Positions 30,316 to 40,087 of a DNA stretch of 64,000 bases are shown here, piece after piece. The notes beneath the pieces are model-generated. The model did no database searches, was not told where the DNA came from, and saw only the letters and a program-made list of their open reading frames with translations. Both the position numbers and the translations under genes were made by a program. Source of the DNA: Microvirga terrae (GTDB lineage: Bacteria > Pseudomonadota > Alphaproteobacteria > Rhizobiales > Beijerinckiaceae); assembly GCF_013307435.2 (NCBI RefSeq), contig NZ_CP102845.1:868001-932000 (forward strand), read 5' to 3'. Positions within the stretch are counted from its first letter, which is position 1. The number at the start of each line of letters is the position of its first letter.

Positions 30316-30807
30316 ATGCCGGCAGCCATAGGACAGGAACTGGTGGCGCTTCTGCCCCGGCTCAGGCGCTTTGCGCTTGTGCTTTGCCGTTCGCAACCCC
30401 TGGCGGATGATCTCGTTCAGGGGGCCTGCGAGCGCGCCCTTGCCAATGCGGGCAGCTGGACGCCGGGGACCAAGTTCGATGCGTGGATGTTCCGCATTCT
30501 CCGCAACCACTGGATCGATCACCTCAGACGGATGAAGGCCGAAGGCATGACGGAAGATGTATCCCTGCAGACGCAGCTCATCGGGGATCCGGGAGAGGGG
30601 CCTGTCCTGAACAGGCTGGTCCTGTCGCAGGTTCAGCGCGCCATCGACAGCCTGCCGCAGGAGCAAAGGGAGGTTCTCGTTTTGGTCTGCGCCGACGATC
30701 TCAGCTACCGGGAGGCTGCCGAGGTCCTGGGGGTTCCCATCGGGACGGTCATGAGCCGGCTCGCACGGGCGCGCAGGCGATTGATGGAGATGACGGACGC
30801 CGCCTAA
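30316..30807 (+). CDS. ECF RNA polymerase sigma factor
   Basis: The 163-residue protein has sigma region 2 (about 10-75; LPRLRRFALVLCRSQPLADD, FDAWMFRILRNHWIDHLRR) and region 4 (about 105-158; LPQEQREVLVLVCADDLSYR, EAAEVLGVPIGTVMSRLARA). No region 3 is present, as expected for extracytoplasmic-function sigma factors. It directs RNA polymerase to a small regulon; the candidate targets are itself and the two flanking DUF1236 genes. GGAG lies five bases before the ATG. Its probable anti-sigma gene follows on the same strand after a palindromic repeat. Confidence 0.9.
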   Translation: MPAAIGQELVALLPRLRRFALVLCRSQPLADDLVQGACERALANAGSWTPGTKFDAWMFRILRNHWIDHLRRMKAEGMTEDVSLQTQLIGDPGEGPVLNRLVLSQVQRAIDSLPQEQREVLVLVCADDLSYREAAEVLGVPIGTVMSRLARARRRLMEMTDAA

Positions 30808-30937
30808 AGCATCGGACCCAAAAGTGGACCCACTTTTGGGATCGGGTCCGATGCTTCGTCATTGATGTGTGCATCGTTGATGCGGAAAACCGGGTCCACT
30901 TTTCGCTGACGCGGCCCTCTGGGTCCGCACGATGCAC
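30807..30937. repeat. Compound palindromic repeat between sigma and anti-sigma genes
   Basis: Unit one (30807-30856) has 13-bp outer arms, AAGCATCGGACCC / GGGTCCGATGCTT, and inner arms CCCAAAAGTG / CACTTTTGGG. Unit two (30869-30937) is bounded by GTGCATCGT / ACGATGCAC and has a related interior (GGGTCCACTTTTCGC). GCATCGGACC-type palindromes are dispersed intergenic repeats in Hyphomicrobiales genomes. It begins at the last base of the sigma stop codon and would form a large RNA hairpin. Confidence 0.75.
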
Positions 30938-30972
30938 TAGGCGCCGACGAAAGGACCAGGGGAGCGATTGTG

Positions 30973-31728
30973 ATGTCTCAGCTACACCTCAGTGATGAGA
31001 TCCTGATGGCCTTTGCCGACGGCGAACTCGAGGAACCCACGGCTGCTGCGATCGCCAAGGCGATGGCGGAGGATCCGGTCGTGGCCAGGCGGATCATGGA
31101 ATTTCAGCAGAGCCGCCGCCTGACCCGGTCGGCCCTCTCGGATGCCCTGTCGCCCGATGTGCCGGCGCACTTGCGGTCCGCCGTTTCGGCCCAGATCAGG
31201 GCGTATGAGGCCGCAGCTGGATCGACATCGGGACCGCGCGTCAAGGCGTCGTGGAGCGAACGGCTGAGATCGAACCAGGCGCTCGGGCAATGGGCCCTGG
31301 CCGCGTCCGTCGCCGCGATCGCGCTTGCGCTGGGCTACTTTGCGGGGTGGTGGAACAGGCCCGAAGCGCATGGGCTGCTGGCTCAGTTGGACAGCCCCAT
31401 CCTCCATCGTGAACTGGACAGAACGGGCTCGGGACAGGACGTGGACCTGCCGTTCGGCCGCCTGCGGGTGATCTCGACCTATCGCGTTGCGGACGGGTCC
31501 CTGTGCCGTGAATTTCGTCTGCATGCTCCTGCCGAGGCCGCCGAGGCGGTCGCGTGCCGCGATGGCGAGTGGAAGGCGACCTTCGCCCTCGCAACGCCCG
31601 TCGGCCAGGACGCGTACGTGCCGAGCGGCGGAGGCGATCCGACGGCGGCGTATCTGCAGACGATCGGGGCGGGTGAGCCTCTTGCCGAGGAGGCGGAGGC
31701 CAAGGCTCTCGCCGAGACCTCTCCGTGA
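30973..31728 (+). CDS. Membrane-anchored anti-sigma factor, zinc-free type
   Basis: The 251-residue protein has an N-terminal anti-sigma region (LSDEILMAFADGELEEPTAA, then ARRIMEFQQSRRL), one membrane helix near residues 113-131 (ALAASVAAIALALGYFAGWW) and a C-terminal periplasmic part of about 120 residues. The His-Cys-Cys zinc motif of ZAS anti-sigmas is absent. It probably holds the ECF sigma at the membrane until a periplasmic signal is sensed. ATG 30973 is chosen over the GTG one codon upstream because GGGGAG is then ideally spaced. Confidence 0.78.
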   Translation: MSQLHLSDEILMAFADGELEEPTAAAIAKAMAEDPVVARRIMEFQQSRRLTRSALSDALSPDVPAHLRSAVSAQIRAYEAAAGSTSGPRVKASWSERLRSNQALGQWALAASVAAIALALGYFAGWWNRPEAHGLLAQLDSPILHRELDRTGSGQDVDLPFGRLRVISTYRVADGSLCREFRLHAPAEAAEAVACRDGEWKATFALATPVGQDAYVPSGGGDPTAAYLQTIGAGEPLAEEAEAKALAETSP

Positions 31729-31792
31729 GGTCGTTCCGCGAGGGGCAGCCTTCGTGGAGCCCCGGGTACTTGAGAATTTTTCTAGAAAAGGT

Positions 31793-31818
31793 GGAATAAA
31801 CCCGCGGGCTCTTCCGTT
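31793..31818 (+). promoter_or_regulatory. ECF-type promoter candidate for the second DUF1236 gene
   Basis: GGAAT (31793-31797), a 17-bp spacer and CGTT (31815-31818) sit 34 bp before the chosen ATG. The element begins GGAATAAA, exactly as ahead of the sigma gene. Confidence 0.55.
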
Positions 31819-31852
31819 CTCTGTCCAATCTGGCGAGTGATAGAGGATGAGT

Positions 31853-32206
31853 ATGAGAGTCGCGTACCATCTGGCTTTTGCCGTCTTCTCCGTTGGGACC
31901 ATTGCAACCCCCACCACGGCGCCGAATGCAACGGGCCCGCTTGCGACGGCCTCGGTCAACCCATCGCACGCCATCCCGGAGGCCGTTCGCACCATTGCGG
32001 CTGACCTGTCGGCCCGGCTGGCGGTCGGTCTGGAGCGGTCCCCGACGACCTCCGTCGCCCAAGGAACATCTGTCGGCGACAGCCTGTCCGAGACCGTCGA
32101 GCTGCACCCGATTCCGAAGCATGAAACCTATCGTTACGCGATGGTCGATGGCCGCCGCGTGATCGTCGATGCGACATCCCGCAAGATTGTCTACGTCATC
32201 CAGTGA
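31853..32206 (+). CDS. Small secreted DUF1236-like protein
   Basis: The 117-residue protein begins with a short hydrophobic leader (MRVAYHLAFAVFSVGTIATP) and ends with a DUF1236-type module: LHPIPKHETYRYAMVDGRRV then IVDATSRKIVYVIQ, parallel to the end of the DUF1236 protein at 29666. The middle is low-complexity. Function is unknown. The start at 31853 is preferred to the ATG six bases earlier because GAGG then has six-base spacing. It shares an ECF-like promoter with its paralogue and the sigma gene. Confidence 0.68.
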   Translation: MRVAYHLAFAVFSVGTIATPTTAPNATGPLATASVNPSHAIPEAVRTIAADLSARLAVGLERSPTTSVAQGTSVGDSLSETVELHPIPKHETYRYAMVDGRRVIVDATSRKIVYVIQ

Positions 32207-32275
32207 CGGCTGAGCCTGCATGACCAGAAAACATATTTGGAAAACACATTTGCGCAAAGAAAAGGCGAACACGAC

Positions 32276-33022
32276 ATGTCGTTACAAAGCGCCGGCGAAA
32301 CCCGCTTGACCTATAACGATCGTGCCTGCTCATCGGCGATCGTCTTTCCGGTCTGCACAAATCCGCTGCTTCGCCTCGGTCTGGAAAACGTCCTGTCGGA
32401 GGCAGGCTTCATCGTCTGGCACGACATCATCGACGGGTTTTCAAGCCTGCCCCGGATCGAGGACGAGGCGTCCGTACTCTTCATCATCGATGGAAGCAGC
32501 TTCACGGACGGCACCATCGACCTAGTGAGACGGCTGAAGGCCCATGCTCCCGATGCACGAATGGTGATGCTGGCCGATTCCTTCGATCCGGGCGTCGTGC
32601 ACGCCGCGTGGAGCGCAGGAGTGCATGGCTTCTGCCTGTCAAATCAGCGGCAGGATGTGCTGGTCAAGTCGCTCGAACTGGTGATGCTGGGGGAGATCGT
32701 CCTTCCGGCCACCATCGTGCTGCCGATCGCACGGCTGGGGCTGAACGACGCCGAGGGCGATGCGGGCGAAGGTCTGGTTCCGATGAGCGTCAATGGCCAT
32801 CAGAGCCGGAAGCTGTCCAGCCGGGAGGCCCAGATCCTCACCTGCCTGAGGGATGGGGCGCCCAACAAGGTCATCGCCCGCAGGCTGAACCTGTCCGAAG
32901 CCACGGTGAAGGTTCACGTCAAGGCGATCCTGAAGAAGATCGGAGCCTGCAATCGCACGCAGGCCGCGCTCTGGGCGGCGCGGTATGTCCGGACGGAGCC
33001 GAAGCCTCTGCAGTCCGTCTAG
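32276..33022 (+). CDS. LuxR-family regulator with degenerate receiver domain
   Basis: The 248-residue protein has a receiver-like N-terminal domain and a C-terminal LuxR helix-turn-helix (about 180-240; LSSREAQILTCLRDGAPNKV, LNLSEATVKVHVKAILKKIG). The receiver keeps an Asp at the phosphorylation position (D72 in FIIDGSS). It lacks the N-terminal acidic pair (FPVCTNP instead) and the conserved Lys (GFCLSNQ instead). It is therefore likely controlled by something other than ordinary phosphorylation. The frame can be extended 39 bases to a TTG, but ATG 32276 has an AAGG site. Confidence 0.8.
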   Translation: MSLQSAGETRLTYNDRACSSAIVFPVCTNPLLRLGLENVLSEAGFIVWHDIIDGFSSLPRIEDEASVLFIIDGSSFTDGTIDLVRRLKAHAPDARMVMLADSFDPGVVHAAWSAGVHGFCLSNQRQDVLVKSLELVMLGEIVLPATIVLPIARLGLNDAEGDAGEGLVPMSVNGHQSRKLSSREAQILTCLRDGAPNKVIARRLNLSEATVKVHVKAILKKIGACNRTQAALWAARYVRTEPKPLQSV

Positions 33023-33073
33023 CGCCGCCGGCGCGATGGCCGATGACCCGGCCGAGATCTGCGGCTCCGCCGC

Positions 33074-33796
33074 CTAGCCTCGGACATAGCCGGGATACTT
33101 CGCCCGGATCTCGTCCACGTAGGACAGGGTCCCGGAGAGGTGGTGGCGCAGATGCTCCTGGGCGTCCTCGGGGCATCCATCGGCGATCGCCTGCACGATC
33201 AGCCTGTGATGCCGCACGATGTCCTGAGCCTTGCCCGGCGTGGGAAGATGGAGGCGGCGCAGGCGGTCGATATGGCCGCTGCGGCTGCGCACGAGACCCC
33301 ACAGGTCGTTCATCCTGGCGGCTTCGTAGAGATGCTGGTGGAAGGCCTGGTCGGCCAGGGAGAAGGCTTCGAAATCGGCCGCCTCCATCAGGGCCTGCTG
33401 CTGGGCCAGGAAGCCCTGAAGCCTGGCGACGAGCCTGGGGTCGCGGGCGAGCGCCAGGTCGCGGACGATCTCGAGCTCCAGGGAGCGGCGCAGGAAATGG
33501 GCCTGCTGGGCGAGCCTCAGGTCGATCGGGCTGACGACGGTCGCATGCTGCGGGAAGATGTCGACGAGTCCGTCCTCCTGGAGCCTCAGGAGCGCATCCC
33601 GGATCGGGGTCGAGCTGAGCCCGAATTCCTGCTGCAGGGTAACCCGGTTCAGGACTGTTCCGGGAGCCAGGGCCAGGGAGATGATCATCTCCCGCAGCTG
33701 CTCGAAGACCTGGGGGGCGGCCTGCCGGCCACGTTCGAGCCGATCCGTGGCGGGAATCGCGGGTCGTGGAGCGGAAGCGGTGCGGGATGGCGGCAT
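33074..33796 (-). CDS. GntR-family regulator, FCD subfamily
   Basis: The 240-residue protein has a winged helix at about 30-95 (LAPGTVLNRVTLQQEFGLSS, TPIRDALLRLQEDGLVDIFP) and an FCD domain with AFHQHLYEAA, SGHIDRLRRLH and HHRLIVQAI, containing the usual metal-coordinating His residues. The start at 33796 avoids an N-terminal extension that would run through the operator and into the divergent gene. It faces the NitT/TauT transporter operon across an intergenic palindrome and probably regulates it. Confidence 0.87.
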   Translation of the reverse strand: MPPSRTASAPRPAIPATDRLERGRQAAPQVFEQLREMIISLALAPGTVLNRVTLQQEFGLSSTPIRDALLRLQEDGLVDIFPQHATVVSPIDLRLAQQAHFLRRSLELEIVRDLALARDPRLVARLQGFLAQQQALMEAADFEAFSLADQAFHQHLYEAARMNDLWGLVRSRSGHIDRLRRLHLPTPGKAQDIVRHHRLIVQAIADGCPEDAQEHLRHHLSGTLSYVDEIRAKYPGYVRG

Positions 33797-33850
33797 CGGA
33801 AGGAACCTGAACTTTCGTCGGCCCTGTCTATACCACACTTGTGCCGAATG

Positions 33851-33866
33851 CACTAATGCATTAGTG
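33851..33866. promoter_or_regulatory. 16-bp palindromic operator in the gntR/ABC intergenic region
   Basis: CACTAATGCATTAGTG is a perfect 16-bp palindrome midway between the divergent regulator (start 33796) and binding-protein gene (start 33942). Its core, CTAA-TGCA-TTAG, shares both half-sites with the operator candidate at 5092-5103. Confidence 0.65.
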
Positions 33867-33941
33867 TATGAGCTATCGGCTGATGGGCCGAGCTTGGCCA
33901 TCGAGGCTCCCGACAAGAGGGGCCCACCATGAGGAAGCACC

Positions 33942-34961
33942 ATGAAGAAGCAGATGAGGCGCCTGTGCGCCGGTATCGCGGCCGCCGTCGGGCTCGCCGC
34001 TCTCGCGAATCCGACCCTCGCGCAGCAGAAGAATGAGGTCTCGATCACGCGGCAGCCCGGCATCATCTACCTGCCGACCCACATCATCGAGAAGCAGCAC
34101 CTCATCGAGAAGCACGCCGCCCGCCTCGGACTGCCCGACCTGAAGACCAAGTGGATCACCTTCAGCGGCGGCGGCGCGCAGACGGACGCGCTCCTGTCGG
34201 GTGGCGTCGACATGGTGAATACCGGCGTCGGCAACCTGCTCCTGCTCTGGGACCGGACCAAGGGCGGCGTGAAGGGCATCGTGGCCTCGTCGGCCCTGCC
34301 GCTCGCCTTCGTGACGCACGATCCCAAGATCAAGTCGCTGAAGGATTTCGGCCCGGGCGACAAGATCGCCGTGCCGACCGTCAAGGTCTCGACCCAGGCG
34401 ATCCTGCTCCAGATGGCGAGTGCCAAGGAGTTCGGCGCCGACCAATGGTCGAAGCTCGACGCCAACACGGTGCAGCTCGGCCACCCCGACGCCGTCGTGG
34501 CCATGACCAATCCGCAGCACGAGGTGAAGAACCACTTCGCGGCGCCGCCCTTCCAGTACATCGAGATGAAGACCGTTCCCGGTGCCCGCATTATCCTGCA
34601 ATCGCCCGACATCATCGGCGGGCCGCTCACGCAGGGCCAGTTCTTCACGACCACGAAGTTCGCCGAGGCCAACCCGAAGGTCATCGAGGCGGTCCGGGCC
34701 GCGTCGAAGGAGGCGCAGGACTTCATCCGCAGCGACACGAAGGCGGCGGTCGACATCTACAAGGAGATCACTGGCGACAAGACCAGCCCGGACGACCTGC
34801 TCGCATGGCTCAAGGAGCCCGGCATGATGGAATGGAACCTCGAGCCGCAGGGCACGATGAAGTTCGCCGACCACCTCTACAAGATCGGCACGCTCAAGAC
34901 CCAGCCCAAATCCTGGAAGGACTTCTATCTGCCGATCGCGCACGATCTCAACGGCAGCTGA
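33942..34961 (+). CDS. ABC transporter substrate-binding protein (NitT/TauT type)
   Basis: The 339-residue protein has a signal peptide (about 1-27, cleavage near TLA-Q) and the NMT1/SsuA-like type II binding fold: EVSITRQPGIIYLPTHIIEK, DALLSGGVDMVNTGVGNLLL and IAVPTVKVSTQAILLQM. Such proteins bind nitrate, sulfonates, taurine, thiamine precursors or aromatic acids. Here the operon neighbours are sugar-acid-type catabolic enzymes, so a carboxylic acid ligand is more likely. It is followed by a strong hairpin. Confidence 0.85.
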   Translation: MKKQMRRLCAGIAAAVGLAALANPTLAQQKNEVSITRQPGIIYLPTHIIEKQHLIEKHAARLGLPDLKTKWITFSGGGAQTDALLSGGVDMVNTGVGNLLLLWDRTKGGVKGIVASSALPLAFVTHDPKIKSLKDFGPGDKIAVPTVKVSTQAILLQMASAKEFGADQWSKLDANTVQLGHPDAVVAMTNPQHEVKNHFAAPPFQYIEMKTVPGARIILQSPDIIGGPLTQGQFFTTTKFAEANPKVIEAVRAASKEAQDFIRSDTKAAVDIYKEITGDKTSPDDLLAWLKEPGMMEWNLEPQGTMKFADHLYKIGTLKTQPKSWKDFYLPIAHDLNGS

Positions 34962-34973
34962 CGAATCGCGCCT

Positions 34974-34999
34974 GGCGCCCGGCGCATAGGCCGGGCGCC
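34974..34999 (+). terminator. Stem-loop after the NitT/TauT binding-protein gene
   Basis: A perfect 10-bp GC stem (GGCGCCCGGC / GCCGGGCGCC) with a 6-nt loop starts 12 bases after the stop and is followed shortly by CCCTTTT. In this intra-operon position it is probably a leaky terminator or mRNA 3' stabiliser. Confidence 0.65.
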
Positions 35000-35028
35000 C
35001 CATCCCTTTTCATGTCAGGTATTGATCG

Positions 35029-35790
35029 ATGTCCGCTCTTCTCGACGTCAGTGGCGTCACGCTGCGCTACAAGACTCCCAGCGTTCTCGTAACGGCGACC
35101 GATCGGGTCAGCTTCCAGGTCAACCAGTCGGATCGCTTCGTTCTGCTCGGCCCGTCCGGATGCGGCAAGTCCACGCTCCTCAAGGCGGTCGGCGGCTACC
35201 TTAGCCCGAGCGAAGGGCGCATCCGTATCAAGGGTCGCGACGTCACCGAGCCCGGCGCCGACCGCATGATGGTGTTCCAGGAATTCGATCAGCTGCTGCC
35301 GTGGAAGACCGTTCTGGAGAACGTGATGTTTCCCCTGCTGGCCGCGCGAAAGCTGCCGCGCAAGGAGGCGGAGGACCGGGCCCGTGCCTATATTGAGAAG
35401 GTCAATCTCACGCGCGCCGTCAACTCCTACCCGCACACGCTGTCGGGCGGCATGAAGCAGCGCGTCGCGATCGCCCGCGGCATGGCCATGGAGCCGGACA
35501 TCCTGCTCATGGACGAGCCCTTCGCAGCCCTCGACGCGCTCACACGGAGGACCTGCCAGGACGAGCTTCTGCAGCTCTGGGAGGACACGAAGTTCACCGT
35601 GATGTTCGTGACCCATTCCATCGCGGAAGCGATCAAGATCGGGAACCGCATCCTGCTTCTGTCGCCCCATCCCGGTCGCGTGAAGGCCGAGGTCAACGAC
35701 GTGGACCGCGTCTCGCCCACGGACGGCAGCGCCGGGCAGCTCGAGAAACACATTCACGAACTTCTGTTCGCCGACGAAGTCGCACATTAG
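35029..35790 (+). CDS. ABC transporter ATP-binding protein (NitT/TauT type)
   Basis: The 253-residue ATPase has Walker A GPSGCGKST (about 41-49), Q-loop VFQEFDQLLPWKTV, signature LSGGMKQRVAIARGM, Walker B ILLMDEPFAALDA and switch His in FVTHSIAEA. Length and the Q-loop wording match SsuB/TauB ATPases. It powers the importer formed with the next gene. Confidence 0.92.
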   Translation: MSALLDVSGVTLRYKTPSVLVTATDRVSFQVNQSDRFVLLGPSGCGKSTLLKAVGGYLSPSEGRIRIKGRDVTEPGADRMMVFQEFDQLLPWKTVLENVMFPLLAARKLPRKEAEDRARAYIEKVNLTRAVNSYPHTLSGGMKQRVAIARGMAMEPDILLMDEPFAALDALTRRTCQDELLQLWEDTKFTVMFVTHSIAEAIKIGNRILLLSPHPGRVKAEVNDVDRVSPTDGSAGQLEKHIHELLFADEVAH

Positions 35791-35801
35791 GGATGACGCT
35801 C

Positions 35802-36665
35802 ATGAGCCAAGCACAGATCGTGATGCGCGCCGAGACGGCAGCAGCGCAAACGCATACGGGCGAGGTCGAGCGCAGGCTCAGCACCTTCGAGCTGGCCTGG
35901 GGAAACGGCTTCGTCCGCAAGACCGTGATCATTATCTTTCTCGGCATCGTCTGGGAGATCTACGGCCGTTACCTGGATAATCCGCTTCTCTTCCCGACCT
36001 TGAGCGACACGCTATCGACCATGGTCGACCGGATCGCCGACGGCACGCTCCCGGCGAGGGCCTGGACTTCGCTCAAAGTGCTCCTGATGGGCTACGCGTC
36101 CGGCGTCACCATCGCGTCGATCCTGACCATCCTGGCGATCAATACCCGCATCGGCACCGATTTCCTCGAAACGATGACGGCGATGTTCAACCCTCTGCCG
36201 GCCATCGCGCTGCTGCCCCTGGCCCTGATCTGGTTCGGCCTCGGCAACGGCAGCCTCGTCTTCATCCTGATCCATTCGGTTCTCTGGGCCGTGGCGCTCA
36301 ACACCCATTCCGGATTCCTCGGCGTGTCGCAGACCCTGCGGATGGTGGGGCGCAACTACGGCCTGAAAGGGCTGTCCTACGTGTTCAAGATCCTGGTTCC
36401 GGCCGCCTTCCCGTCGATCCTGACGGGCCTCAAGATCGGCTGGGCCTTCGCCTGGCGCACGCTGATCGCCGCGGAGCTCGTCTTCGGCGTGTCGTCGGGC
36501 CAGGGGGGACTGGGCTGGTTCATCTTCGAGAACCGCAACCTGCTCGACATCCCGTCCGTGTTCGCGGGACTGCTGACCGTGATCATCATCGGTCTGGTGG
36601 TCGAGAACCTGATCTTCAGGACCATCGAGCGCAAGACCATCCGGAAGTGGGGCCTGCAGAGCTGA
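35802..36665 (+). CDS. ABC transporter permease (NitT/TauT type)
   Basis: The 287-residue permease has six hydrophobic segments and the ATPase-contact loop GLKGLSYVFKILVPAAFPSI with the SsuC-type TGLKIGWAFAWRTLIAAEL. The start at 35802 is preferred because AGGG is nine bases ahead; the in-frame ATG at 35793 directly abuts that site. It completes the binding protein, ATPase, permease importer. Confidence 0.88.
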   Translation: MSQAQIVMRAETAAAQTHTGEVERRLSTFELAWGNGFVRKTVIIIFLGIVWEIYGRYLDNPLLFPTLSDTLSTMVDRIADGTLPARAWTSLKVLLMGYASGVTIASILTILAINTRIGTDFLETMTAMFNPLPAIALLPLALIWFGLGNGSLVFILIHSVLWAVALNTHSGFLGVSQTLRMVGRNYGLKGLSYVFKILVPAAFPSILTGLKIGWAFAWRTLIAAELVFGVSSGQGGLGWFIFENRNLLDIPSVFAGLLTVIIIGLVVENLIFRTIERKTIRKWGLQS

Positions 36666-36716
36666 GCTGCCATCGGCTCCGCCCATCCTTCCTCTCAATC
36701 GACGAGTGTTCGCACC

Positions 36717-38453
<1,737 letters not shown>

Positions 38454-38468
38454 CAGATGGAGACAATC

Positions 38469-39188
38469 ATGACCACGCTCAAACCGGACACCCGCGAGAA
38501 GCTCAAGGCCGTCAGCACGGCGACCCTGTGCACGGCCCTCTTCAAGCGCGGATTGCGCAACCAGTTCATCCAGGACGTTCGCCCGCTCAACCCGAATCTC
38601 GGCAACATGGTCGGCGAGGCCTTCACCCTCCGCTACATCCCGGCCCGGGAGGACCTGAACCCGATCGGCGTGTTCCAGGATCGCGCCCACCCGCAGCGCA
38701 AGGCCGTCGAGGAGTGCCCGCCCGGCGCCGTCATGGTGATCGACAGCCGCAAGGATGCCCGCGCGGCTTCGGCGGGCGGCATTCTGGTCTCCCGCCTGAT
38801 GAAGCGCGGAGTCGCCGGCGTGGTGACCGACGGCGGCTTCCGGGACTCGCCCGAGATCGCGCGGCTCGACATCCCGGCCTATCACAACCGCCCCTCGGCG
38901 CCGACCAACCTGACCCACCATCAGGCCCTCGACATCAACGTTCCCATCGGATGCGGTGACGTGCCCGTGTGGCCCGGCGACGTCGTGGTGGGCGACGGCG
39001 AGGGCGTGGTGGTGATCCCGGCGCATCTGGCCGACGAGATCGCCGCGGAGGCCGTCGAGATGACGGCGTTCGAGGACTTCGTGCAGGAGGAGGTGCTGAA
39101 GGGCCGCTCGATCCTGGGCCTCTACCCGCCGACGGATGAGCGGACGCACGGCGACTTCGCAGCCTGGCGCAAGGCGAACGGACGCTGA
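38469..39188 (+). CDS. RraA-like protein (HMG aldolase/oxaloacetate decarboxylase family)
   Basis: The 239-residue protein has the RraA/HMG-aldolase core: SAGGILVSRLMKRGVAGVVT then DGGFRDSPEI, where the Arg-Asp pair binds the substrate and metal, and PIGCGDVPVWPGDVVVGDGE. Catabolic members cleave 4-hydroxy-4-methyl-2-oxoglutarate or decarboxylate oxaloacetate, while RraA itself inhibits RNase E. In this operon a metabolic role is more likely. ATG 38469 has TGGAG six bases ahead, better than the ATG 12 bases upstream. Confidence 0.82.
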   Translation: MTTLKPDTREKLKAVSTATLCTALFKRGLRNQFIQDVRPLNPNLGNMVGEAFTLRYIPAREDLNPIGVFQDRAHPQRKAVEECPPGAVMVIDSRKDARAASAGGILVSRLMKRGVAGVVTDGGFRDSPEIARLDIPAYHNRPSAPTNLTHHQALDINVPIGCGDVPVWPGDVVVGDGEGVVVIPAHLADEIAAEAVEMTAFEDFVQEEVLKGRSILGLYPPTDERTHGDFAAWRKANGR

Positions 39189-39196
39189 GCCTGAGG

Positions 39197-39232
39197 GGCC
39201 GGCGCAGGCATCTGGCGCCGGTCTCTTCTTTT
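39197..39232 (+). terminator. Intrinsic terminator-like hairpin after the RraA-like gene
   Basis: GGCCGGCGC (39197-39205) pairs with GCGCCGGTC (39215-39223) over 9 bp including one G-U, followed by TCTTCTTTT. It would end, or partly end, the transporter-dehydratase-RraA transcript before the aldolase gene. Confidence 0.7.
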
Positions 39233-39297
39233 GACGGCGGCGGGCTCCGCGCGCTACACGATCAGGACGGTCATTTGCCAGCGGGCCAGGAGGCGGG

Positions 39298-40077
39298 ATG
39301 GAGCCGAACAGAATCAAGTCTCTCTGGGCGGACGGGAAGCCCGTCCTGAACGGCTGGCTGTCGATCGCCAATGCCTTCACGGCCGAGATCCTGGCGGAGC
39401 AGGGCTACGATTCCCTCACCATCGACCTGCAGCATGGCGTCATCGACTACCAGGCCGCGGTCGGCATGCTGCAGGCCATGCGCTCGAGCGACGTCACGCC
39501 CCTGGTGCGTGTGCCGTGGCTCGATCCTGCGGCCATCATGAAGGCGCTCGATGCCGGGGCCTATGGGGTGATCTGCCCCATGATCAACACTCGTGCGCAG
39601 GCGGCGGAGCTGGTCTCCTATGTCCGCTATCCGCCGGGCGGAACCCGCAGCCTGGGGCCAACCCGGGCCAATTTCTCGGCCGGGTCGAACTATGCGGGCG
39701 AGGCCGACGACAACATGCTCTGTTTCGCGATGATCGAAACGGCGGAGGCCTTCCGCAACCTCGATGAGATCGTCGCGACGCCGGGGCTCGACGGCGTCTA
39801 TATCGGTCCCGCCGATCTGACTCTCGGGCTCACCGGCAAGCGCTATCCCGTCGGCTTCGACCGCGAGGAGCCGGAGATGGTCGAGGCCATTCAGACCATT
39901 CTGGCGAAGGCTCATCAAGCCGGGATCCGTGCGGCGCTCCATTGCGGCTCGCCGGGCTATGCGGCCAAGGCCATCGGCTGGGGCTTCGACCTCGTGACCC
40001 TGCCCAATGACGTGCGCCTCCTCGCCACGGCGGCCGGCGCCAGCGTCGCCGAGGCCCGCAGGCTCATGCGGACCTGA
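39298..40077 (+). CDS. HpcH/HpaI-family class II aldolase
   Basis: The 259-residue protein has the family motifs LTIDLQHGVIDY (catalytic His), LVRVPWLDPA (substrate Arg), CFAMIETAEAF (metal Glu) and VYIGPADLTLGL (metal Asp). Such enzymes cleave 2-keto-3-deoxy-L-rhamnonate, 2-keto-3-deoxyglucarate or 4-hydroxy-2-oxoheptanedioate to pyruvate plus an aldehyde. It can act on the product of the upstream dehydratase. AGGAGG is six bases before the ATG. It converges on the QuiC gene with ten bases between. Confidence 0.88.
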   Translation: MEPNRIKSLWADGKPVLNGWLSIANAFTAEILAEQGYDSLTIDLQHGVIDYQAAVGMLQAMRSSDVTPLVRVPWLDPAAIMKALDAGAYGVICPMINTRAQAAELVSYVRYPPGGTRSLGPTRANFSAGSNYAGEADDNMLCFAMIETAEAFRNLDEIVATPGLDGVYIGPADLTLGLTGKRYPVGFDREEPEMVEAIQTILAKAHQAGIRAALHCGSPGYAAKAIGWGFDLVTLPNDVRLLATAAGASVAEARRLMRT

Positions 40078-40087
40078 CGGCCCGTCG

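Noticed and set aside
30807..30937. Possible insertion-sequence ends or a CRISPR unit at the palindromic repeat
   Set aside because: There is no transposase gene, no target duplication and no regularly spaced repeat-spacer pattern; it is a compound palindrome.
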